10,514 nt of DNA. Source: an uncultured Pirellula sp. (GTDB lineage Bacteria > Planctomycetota > Planctomycetia > Pirellulales > Pirellulaceae). This document shows, in pieces, positions 5,654-10,514 of this stretch (positions within the stretch are counted from its first letter, which is position 1; every line of letters starts with the position of its first letter). Both the position numbers and the translations under genes were made by a program. The notes beneath the pieces were generated by a model. That model searched no databases. It had not been told where the DNA came from and was given only the letters and a program-made list of their open reading frames with translations. Location: the NCBI GenBank assembly GCA_903892365.1, contig CAITIF010000602.1:1-10514 (forward strand), in the 5' to 3' direction.

Positions 5654-6646
5654 CTATTCGTAAATTGGGAAGAAGCAACCGAAGGCTTTTTCGCAAAAGA
5701 CTCCAGGATCATTGAAGCGTTGGTTCTTATCCAGTTGGCTGATGCTGTCCATTTCCGCTTGCGAAAGCGAAAAGTCGGCGATGTTGAGATTCTCCCGAAG
5801 GCGATGCGATTGGCAAGTTTTTGGCACAACCGCTGTGCCGCGCTGAACTCCCCATCGCAAGGCGATTTGTGCGGTGGACTTTTGATACCGTTCCGCCATT
5901 CCCGTCAGCAATGGATGGGACAGTACCGAATCTTCGTCCGTTGCCATTCCAATGGGGATGTAGGAGGGGGCTCCCAAGGGTGAGAAAGCCGTGTAAGCAA
6001 TCGATTGTTCTTGGCAGTAACGAAGTAGCTTTGGTTGCACCAAATACGGATGGGATTCGACTTGCAACACGCTCGGACGCACGGTGCATTGCGATAACAA
6101 ATCGCGAATGAGAGACGTTCCAAAATTACTAACTCCGATTGCGCGCACGACTCCTGACTTCAGTAGTTCCTCCATCGCTTGCCACGTTTCGCGAATGGGC
6201 ACTGCATCGGGGACCATTTTTGGGTTCGAGGCATTCGGATCAAAAAACCAACCTGCGGGGTATCGCGTTTCAAACGGCACAAATTGCAGCGGGATTGGAA
6301 AATGGACCAAGTAAAGATCGAGGTAATCGAGCTGCAGGTCCTGAAGAGTTCGTTCCAAGGCAGGTCGCACGTGTTCCGGGCGATGGTAGGTGTTCCATAA
6401 TTTGCTTGTTACCCAAAGGTCTTCTCGGCGACACAATCCTTTGGAAAGAGCCTCTGTGATTCCTTGGCCCACTCCAGGTTCGTTTCCATAATCCGACGCG
6501 CAGTCCAAATGGCGGTAGCCGGCTTCGATTGCGTCAACGGTAAGGCTTGGCGCCTGAGCAGGGGGCACTTTCCAATATCCAAGGCCTATGGAGGGCATGG
6601 GTCTGGAGTTAGCCACTGGAATCGAAAGCGGTGCAGAAGAATTCAA
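5654..6646 (-). CDS. Aldo/keto reductase, xylose-reductase-like
   Basis: A 330-residue cytosolic NAD(P)H-dependent reductase with a TIM-barrel fold. The full catalytic tetrad is present: D48 and Y53 in GYRHLDCASDYGNE, K82 in VTSKLW, and H115 in LYLVHFP. These sit exactly five residues later than in yeast-type xylose reductase (D43, Y48, K77, H110). The cofactor loop VVPKTCQSHRLREN (273-286) keeps K276 and R282, the positions that bind the 2'-phosphate of NADPH, so NADPH use is likely. The insert 'RYPAGWFFDPNA' and the C-terminal 'RFNDPG...FFPIYE' also resemble the xylose/aldose reductase branch. The substrate is unknown; a sugar or small aldehyde is plausible. The start is TTG with AGGA eight bases upstream. 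The first ATG, at codon 17, would cut off the conserved first strand. It lies 199 bases downstream of the Gfo/Idh gene on the same strand. Confidence 0.88.
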   Translation of the reverse strand: MNSSAPLSIPVANSRPMPSIGLGYWKVPPAQAPSLTVDAIEAGYRHLDCASDYGNEPGVGQGITEALSKGLCRREDLWVTSKLWNTYHRPEHVRPALERTLQDLQLDYLDLYLVHFPIPLQFVPFETRYPAGWFFDPNASNPKMVPDAVPIRETWQAMEELLKSGVVRAIGVSNFGTSLIRDLLSQCTVRPSVLQVESHPYLVQPKLLRYCQEQSIAYTAFSPLGAPSYIPIGMATDEDSVLSHPLLTGMAERYQKSTAQIALRWGVQRGTAVVPKTCQSHRLRENLNIADFSLSQAEMDSISQLDKNQRFNDPGVFCEKAFGCFFPIYE

Positions 6647-6654
6647 CGGAGTAG

Positions 6655-6658
6655 TCCT
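6655..6658 (-). promoter_or_regulatory. Ribosome binding site supporting a TTG start
   Basis: AGGA on the minus strand, eight bases before the TTG at 6646. With the conserved N-terminal strand of the reductase, it decides for TTG over the ATG 16 codons later. Confidence 0.45.
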
Positions 6659-6767
6659 GTGTGCGGGTGGTGAGCAGACATGTTTAGGTAAGCTGTTCGG
6701 TCAGAATTTATTTCAATACACCCTACTTCGAAGGCGTGTCGATAACATCAATAGAACGGATTGGAAC

Positions 6768-6793
6768 GCAATCGCAACCTAGGTTGAGATTGC
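6768..6793. promoter_or_regulatory. 26-bp near-perfect palindrome between the two oxidoreductase genes
   Basis: The left half GCAATCGCAACCT and right half AGGTTGAGATTGC are inverse complements at 12 of 13 positions, with no spacer at the centre (6780/6781). It lies about 120 bases upstream of the aldo/keto reductase start and 50 bases beyond the stop of the Gfo/Idh gene. Length and symmetry fit a binding site for a dimeric repressor that would control the reductase gene. A role as a transcript-end hairpin is possible but there is no T-run. Confidence 0.4.
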
Positions 6794-6800
6794 TCGATTC

Positions 6801-6843
6801 AGGGCCACGGTGTGACGATGGAGCGGTACACCTTGGCCTTTTT
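6801..6843. terminator. Hairpin after the Gfo/Idh gene, with a T5 tract on the opposite strand
   Basis: Bases 6801-6813 (AGGGCCACGGTGT) pair with 6828-6840 at 11 of 13 positions plus one G-T pair, with a 14-base loop. It starts five bases after the stop of the minus-strand oxidoreductase gene. On the plus strand it is followed by TTTTT (6839-6843), the classic intrinsic terminator form, yet no gene on that strand needs ending here. For the minus-strand gene the hairpin lacks a T-tract. Confidence 0.45.
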
Positions 6844-6845
6844 CG

Positions 6846-7865
6846 TTACGTAAGCTTATTCTGTATTTCGATCGCGAGTTCGATCGCGTTGGCTGCACGG
6901 TCTCCATCTAAACATGCTGCTGGAATTCTGGAAGTGACGCTTCGTGCCATGTCTTCAATTTCAGCCACAAACGCATCGATTTCATCGCTTGCGGGCAGCT
7001 CGGGCCGAATGACTTGACCGTCGCGGGTCACAATCTTCAGAGGCATAGTTTCGGTACCATCGGAGAAGGCTGCGAATTCATGATGCAGTGTTGCGTTTTC
7101 CAGCTGCAATTCGAACCCGTGCGTGAAAGGCCTGCCTGGCCCGTCAATGACTCCCGAACTGCTCGAAACCGCAATGTTTTCGTCGTCGAACTGGTAAAGA
7201 ACATGGACAAATTTGGCGACATCGCCTTTTCGGCGTCCAACCGCATGGACTCTATTGGGTTTCCCAAACAGCAAATGAATCCAGTGCAGATCATGAACAT
7301 GCAAATCAACTAAGGGCCCGCCCACTTTGTCTTTGGCGTAAAAGTCGGGGATCCAGGTTGGGTCCGATATGATCCGTTTGAAGTACCCGCCGATCGGCTT
7401 CCCGTACGTTCCATCCAAAGCCAATTTCGTCGCCAGTGCGAACGCGCCCATGTAGGGGAGCACGTGTGCAACCAGTGCAAGTTTCTGGTGGCGAGTTGCT
7501 TCGGCTATGATTTTTTGGCAGTCAGTTACTGACAGGGCCAATGGCTTTTCGCAAAAAACATCCTTGCCGTGCTTGAATGCCAGAACAGCTGCTTCGGTAT
7601 GCAGATGGGGCGGCAAGCAGATATCGATGACATCGATATTGGGCGACTTTACCATTTGCTCAAGCGTCTCAAAGACCTCGATTTCGTCCAACGCAATCTG
7701 CTCACCTGGCGGTCCGAAGTTCCCTTGGATTCCGCGCCAATCTCCAGCCCTTTTCTTCGGATCTCGCGAACAGAACGCAACCAATTTTGCCGATTTGCAA
7801 CGGCGATAGGCAAGCTGATGGATCCAGCCCATGAAACCGATTCCAACAAGTCCAACTCGAACCAT
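6846..7865 (-). CDS. Gfo/Idh/MocA family oxidoreductase
   Basis: A 339-residue cytosolic NAD(P)-dependent oxidoreductase of the glucose-fructose oxidoreductase / inositol dehydrogenase family. The N-terminal Rossmann fold opens with VGLVGIGFMGWIH (4-16). ICLPPHLHTE (82-91) and the signature FCEKPLAL (104-111) follow; K107 of the EKP motif is the usual cofactor and catalysis lysine. The C-terminal alpha/beta domain has GGPLVDLHVHDLHW (182-195), the family's 'GGG.l.D.g.H..D', with D187 and H191 as likely substrate and catalytic residues. There is no Tat or Sec signal, unlike the many secreted members in planctomycetes. GAGG six bases before the ATG supports the start. The substrate is probably a sugar, inositol or derivative, but the sequence does not tell which. 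It sits between the thioesterase (121-base gap) and the aldo/keto reductase, all on one strand. Confidence 0.9.
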   Translation of the reverse strand: MVRVGLVGIGFMGWIHQLAYRRCKSAKLVAFCSRDPKKRAGDWRGIQGNFGPPGEQIALDEIEVFETLEQMVKSPNIDVIDICLPPHLHTEAAVLAFKHGKDVFCEKPLALSVTDCQKIIAEATRHQKLALVAHVLPYMGAFALATKLALDGTYGKPIGGYFKRIISDPTWIPDFYAKDKVGGPLVDLHVHDLHWIHLLFGKPNRVHAVGRRKGDVAKFVHVLYQFDDENIAVSSSSGVIDGPGRPFTHGFELQLENATLHHEFAAFSDGTETMPLKIVTRDGQVIRPELPASDEIDAFVAEIEDMARSVTSRIPAACLDGDRAANAIELAIEIQNKLT

Positions 7866-7871
7866 TTATCG

Positions 7872-7875
7872 CCTC
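7872..7875 (-). promoter_or_regulatory. Ribosome binding site of the Gfo/Idh gene
   Basis: GAGG on the minus strand, six bases before the ATG at 7865. This agrees with a start just before the Rossmann strand. Confidence 0.5.
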
Positions 7876-7986
7876 ACGCTGAATACATTAGTAACGGACT
7901 GAAAATCGATGGTGACGGGGAATGCGAGAATTCTTTGGCCCAATCCTTGTACCGCTAAAAAATCCATCCCCTCCGAGATTATCTTA

Positions 7987-8457
7987 TCATTTTACGGAGC
8001 CATCGATTGATGGATCTATTATGTGCCTAGAAAGAAGTTGCCGGACCGAATCCGGGATCCTGTGGCTGGAAAGCTTGGAGTCTTCCATTAAGCAACATAC
8101 GCATTTCATGCTGCCGGTCGCAACGAGTTTTTGATCCACCGAGATACGGTGCTGGTAGACCACACTTGTTTGCCCCATGGCAGCAACCTGAGTTTGGATT
8201 TTTAAGACATCTTCGAATCGGACCGGCGATTCGAACTGAGCTTCGACGTGAATTCTTGGCCAACGCAAATCCGGGGCGATATGCCGTTGTTCTTTAGCGC
8301 GACTGGTCGCATGCGATGCGACACTCAATCCCAGGGATCGGAGCAGAGCATGCTCAGCCTGCTCCATGAAGATTAACAGGGAAGAAAAGTGGGCAATGCC
8401 CGCCGCGTCGGTCTCATGGAATTCGACACGACGCTCCCATAGAAAGACGGAGGACAT
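7987..8457 (-). CDS. Acyl-CoA thioesterase, YbgC/FadM-like hot-dog fold
   Basis: A 156-residue single-domain hot-dog protein of the 4HBT group. It should hydrolyse an acyl-CoA or similar thioester in the cytosol; the substrate is not known. Residues 8-36, ERRVEFHETDAAGIAHFSSLL followed by IFMEQAEH, match the YbgC active-site pattern 'r.yy.DTDa.GvvyhanYl.f.E.aR'. D17 is the expected catalytic aspartate and E32 lies in the long central helix. 'FESPVRFEDVLKIQTQVAAMG' and the 'VYQHRISVDQKLVATGSMKCVCC' strands complete the fold. The ATG at 8457 shares its A with the TAA of rpsR (TAATG), so the two are co-translated. GGAG lies four bases upstream, inside rpsR. The frame is open further upstream inside rpsR, but that part is a shadow of S18. 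The reverse-strand start is therefore well fixed. Confidence 0.85.
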   Translation of the reverse strand: MSSVFLWERRVEFHETDAAGIAHFSSLLIFMEQAEHALLRSLGLSVASHATSRAKEQRHIAPDLRWPRIHVEAQFESPVRFEDVLKIQTQVAAMGQTSVVYQHRISVDQKLVATGSMKCVCCLMEDSKLSSHRIPDSVRQLLSRHIIDPSIDGSVK

Positions 8458-8741
8458 TACTCTCCGACGTAAGGCATCAAAGCCATGAACCGAGCACGCT
8501 TCACAGCTTGGCTGACTGCGTGTTGGCTTGCAGCAGAGCAACCCGACTTGCGACGGCTAACGATTCGGCCATGACGATTGACCAGCTTGGTCAGTAGCTC
8601 GATATCTTTGTAATCCACATACATTGGACGTGGGCGTTTGCCTTCGACCAATAGTGGGTCACGCTTCTTAATTTTTGTCCGCACACGCGCTCGCTTGCGA
8701 GGAACTCTTTTTCCGTTAGGTGGGCGACGCGAATTAAACAT
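8457..8741 (-). CDS. rpsR: 30S ribosomal protein S18
   Basis: A small basic protein of 94 residues, part of the 30S platform, where it pairs with S6 and binds the central domain of 16S rRNA. The conserved core 'YVDYKDIELLTKLVNRHGRI', followed by 'SRRKSGCSAASQHAVSQAVK' and 'RARFMALMPYVGE', is unmistakable S18. The N-terminal 40 residues are a basic arginine/lysine-rich tail typical of longer S18 forms. I chose the ATG at 8741 (MFNSRRPPNG). A TTG three codons upstream (8750) is also in frame, and neither has a clear Shine-Dalgarno. In many bacteria rpsR sits between rpsF/ssb and rplI. None of these is here; a thioesterase is its downstream, coupled partner. A promoter-like pair and a hairpin lie upstream. 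Confidence 0.95.
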   Translation of the reverse strand: MFNSRRPPNGKRVPRKRARVRTKIKKRDPLLVEGKRPRPMYVDYKDIELLTKLVNRHGRIVSRRKSGCSAASQHAVSQAVKRARFMALMPYVGE

Positions 8742-8742
8742 A

Positions 8743-8762
8743 GCCGTCAAATGCCGTCAAAA
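8743..8762. repeat. Tandem 10-bp repeat at the rpsR start
   Basis: GCCGTCAAAT (8743-8752) is followed directly by GCCGTCAAAA (8753-8762). On the rpsR strand it reads TTTGACGGC twice, immediately before the ATG at 8741 and in the place of a Shine-Dalgarno. Its role is unknown. Confidence 0.4.
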
Positions 8763-8792
8763 AATAGGTGTGAGCAAAACAAAATGAAGTCT

Positions 8793-8807
8793 CCCGTCTA
8801 AAACGGG
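8793..8807 (-). promoter_or_regulatory. Small hairpin in the rpsR leader
   Basis: CCCGT (8793-8797) pairs with ACGGG (8803-8807) around a five-base loop, 50 bases before the rpsR start. It would lie at the very 5' end of the transcript if the promoter at 8814-8842 is right. Ribosomal protein leaders often bind their own product, but the published S6:S18 leader motif is not evident here. Confidence 0.25.
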
Positions 8808-8813
8808 CTCGAT

Positions 8814-8842
8814 ATGGTAGCTTGTTCCCCGAAGTCCATCAA
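8814..8842 (-). promoter_or_regulatory. rpsR: Sigma70-like promoter for rpsR and its operon
   Basis: On the minus strand, TTGATG (8842-8837) and TACCAT (8819-8814) are separated by 17 bases. This is the best spaced pair upstream of rpsR and would start the transcript near 8807. The -10 box matches the consensus at only four of six positions. Confidence 0.35.
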
Positions 8843-9035
8843 TAGCCAAAGACCCACGGATTATTGCATTTTCCATAGGCTTTTGCCATCGATTCCACCG
8901 TCACGACCGGTAAATCCACTATTTTACTTGGTTTGAACCGCGAGAAACGAAACCGTCTGATCATGAATGGACGGGTTTGCAGTCGACAACGGGAGAGCGA
9001 TCTAATGGTTTCCCTGGGGCGAAAAGTTCAAGAAG

Positions 9036-10514
9036 ATGATCATTGCGGCACTCACTCAACCTCAAAAAGACACTTTTCAAGTACTGGGGCTTCGTTCGAA
9101 TTCCGCCAGTATCGATGTATTAGGTCAAGCGGTTTGTAGCCCTTACGATCGGATTCGGTTAGCTGCTCTTGAGACGCTGGTCGCTCGCGGGGGGGAGCGG
9201 GAGATGGCTATGATTGTCGAAAAGATCGATCATTGTAGCAACCAAGAAATTCCACTTTTGCAAAGCCAAATACCATTACTGTTAGCACCGATCGAGGCAT
9301 GCTTGGCGGACCAAGATCCCGTTCGCATGCAGCGAGCCGTTGTTGCGATTGCAAAGCTTCGGATCAGTTCCCAATTTCATCATGTGGTTCGTATCGCTAG
9401 CTCGCCTGAGGAACCGCAGCAGATGGTGGCGATTGAATTGCTTTTGGAGTTGGCATGTTATTACGGCTCCAAGGCGAGGAGTCACCGAGTCGGTTCCACG
9501 AATGAAGCTCGGGAAACATTACTGGTAGACCTCTGGCGTTCCATGGAACGATTCCATGATCATCGCGTCACTCAGATCCTAGACGCATGGCTATGTGCTT
9601 CGCACTGGGAAGATGACGCCTTGAAGGAGTTGTTCCGGCCCGATCGACGGGACTCGCTTTCCAAGACCGCAATTCGACAATTCAAACATTCCCATCGGTC
9701 CGAGATAATAGAGCTGACCGCAGGGATTCTTTGGAGCAAAGGGCCTTTGCGCTATGTACTTCAATTGGTTGGGGAAAGAAAAGGGGAGAGCTTCACGGAG
9801 ATCATATCGAAGCTGATGGATCGGTTTGGCGTCACGCCCTTACTGAGTCAAAACCTACGCCAAAACATTACGATGCGGTTTATGGAGGACTACGACATGA
9901 AGTCCGACTCGCAGTCAATCGAGCATCGGTGTGCGATGCTGAAGCTTTTTACGGCTTCGGACATGACACCGGATCAGATGCTCGCACATATTCTCGATCT
10001 GCTTGAAACGGGTAACGTCAAGGCAGAGACAGAATGTGCGGCCGCCATGCGAAGCCTCAGCTCCCTGAAGCCAGAACTTGTTCTGATGGTTTTAAGCGAT
10101 CATTTTGAGGCCCCAGACATCGACGCTTACGTTCCACCCCCTTGGAAAGCAGATCTGAGAATTCAGCTGGATCGAATGCTTAGGACTTACGAAACGCAAT
10201 CCGCCATGATTCGATCCGCCATCGAGTATGCGTTCTCCGATTTTCAGTGCGAGGAGCTACTGAACCATTTCGACGACTGGCCGGACGCTCATTTGTATGC
10301 CTACGGCAAAATGGTTCGCATCGCGGACCGAAACCATATCGAGTTTATCGAAAACCAATCCAAATCGCAGTTTGACCATAAAAGAGCTCGAGCGATCACA
10401 GCGATTCGCTTTCTGGGGTCCGACGGCCGTTTAGGGCTAGTTGCAATGGAGGGCCTTAAGGATATCAGCGATGCGGTTCGAATCGAAGCGATTTACACGA
10501 TCGCTCCTGGTTTG
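9036..10514 (+). CDS. HEAT-repeat-like helical protein, N-terminal part, function unknown
   Basis: One frame is open from the ATG at 9036 to the right edge (493 codons, no stop seen). It begins MIIAALTQPQKDTFQVLGLR and is rich in amphipathic helices with repeated 'A(A/V)xxLxxL' patterns: 'RIRLAALETLVARGG', 'PVRMQRAVVAIAKLR', 'CAAAMRSLSSLKPELV', 'HKRARAITAIRFLG' and 'DAVRIEAIYTIAPG'. This is the look of HEAT or Armadillo-type solenoids, which bind proteins or nucleic acids, though the repeats are irregular. There is no signal peptide, membrane segment or enzyme motif, so a cytosolic scaffold role is likely. A stop at 9003-9005 limits the 5' end, and this is the first ATG after it. Only a weak AAGAAG precedes it. 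A run of seven G lies at 9189-9195 within the frame. It is divergent from rpsR. I do not recognise a named family. Confidence 0.75.
   Translation, partial: MIIAALTQPQKDTFQVLGLRSNSASIDVLGQAVCSPYDRIRLAALETLVARGGEREMAMIVEKIDHCSNQEIPLLQSQIPLLLAPIEACLADQDPVRMQRAVVAIAKLRISSQFHHVVRIASSPEEPQQMVAIELLLELACYYGSKARSHRVGSTNEARETLLVDLWRSMERFHDHRVTQILDAWLCASHWEDDALKELFRPDRRDSLSKTAIRQFKHSHRSEIIELTAGILWSKGPLRYVLQLVGERKGESFTEIISKLMDRFGVTPLLSQNLRQNITMRFMEDYDMKSDSQSIEHRCAMLKLFTASDMTPDQMLAHILDLLETGNVKAETECAAAMRSLSSLKPELVLMVLSDHFEAPDIDAYVPPPWKADLRIQLDRMLRTYETQSAMIRSAIEYAFSDFQCEELLNHFDDWPDAHLYAYGKMVRIADRNHIEFIENQSKSQFDHKRARAITAIRFLGSDGRLGLVAMEGLKDISDAVRIEAIYTIAPGL

Noticed and set aside
7957..7999. Possible terminator after the thioesterase (CTCCG/CGGAG stem followed on the minus strand by T6)
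   Set aside because: The stem is only 5 bp with a 19-base loop, and the T-run starts eight bases after it, so it does not meet the usual form.
8458..8541. Upstream extension of the thioesterase frame inside rpsR
   Set aside because: The extra 28 residues are a shadow of the S18 C-terminus. The hot-dog fold begins after the TAATG start.
8907..8939. Short inverted repeats (GTAAA/TTTAC and GGTT-TG-AACC) before the HEAT-like gene
   Set aside because: Stems of four to five bases with mismatches, within chance expectation for AT-rich intergenic DNA.
8933..9139. Plus-strand frame starting MNREKRNRL
   Set aside because: It overlaps the start of the long HEAT-like frame in another phase and ends soon after. 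The 493-codon frame is far better supported.

Overview
The window looks like a chromosomal segment from a planctomycete, probably Pirellulaceae (Rhodopirellula-like). The reasons are: a PQQ-like beta-propeller protein with the WSQWRGPNRDG opening typical of that phylum, a DUF6655-type lipoprotein, a REP-associated (IS200-like) transposase of the planctomycete 'MPRPLR...QRCVRRA' type, futalosine-pathway menaquinone genes, moderate GC, and several TTG starts or starts without a Shine-Dalgarno sequence. This assignment comes from recognising protein families, not from a database search.

Layout. (1) 1-715: the first 36 codons of a transposase-like gene leave the left edge on the minus strand. About 600 non-coding bases follow, carrying short inverted repeats. 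(2) 716-1558 minus: a DUF6655-like lipoprotein. It diverges from (3) 1851-3146 plus: a secreted PQQ-like beta-propeller protein. (4) 3358-5591 plus: a tight three-gene operon of an SpsF-like nucleotidyltransferase-fold protein, mqnB (futalosine hydrolase) and mqnD (1,4-dihydroxy-6-naphthoate synthase). The first two genes abut with no spacer, and the last two overlap by ATGA. (5) 8741 down to 5654 minus: rpsR (30S protein S18), a YbgC-like thioesterase coupled to it by TAATG, a Gfo/Idh/MocA oxidoreductase and an aldo/keto reductase with an intact D-Y-K-H tetrad. This cluster converges on the mqn operon. (6) 9036 to the right edge, plus: the first 493 codons of a helical, HEAT-like protein, divergent from rpsR.

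How the genes fit together. mqnB and mqnD catalyse two non-adjacent steps of the futalosine route to menaquinone. mqnA, mqnC and mqnE are not in the window. The nucleotidyltransferase-like gene in front of them has no role in the known pathway and seems to lack key residues of its fold family, so it is the best candidate here for undescribed biology. The two oxidoreductases could act together on a sugar or polyol, but nothing in the sequence names the substrate.

Non-coding structure of note: a 26-bp near-perfect palindrome and a hairpin followed by T5, both between the two oxidoreductase genes; a hairpin with a C-rich loop just before the mqn operon; direct repeats before the lipoprotein gene; a tandem 10-bp repeat at the rpsR start; and a 'CCACGGAACACACGGA' inverted repeat behind the transposase. 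No CRISPR array, tRNA or rRNA was seen.
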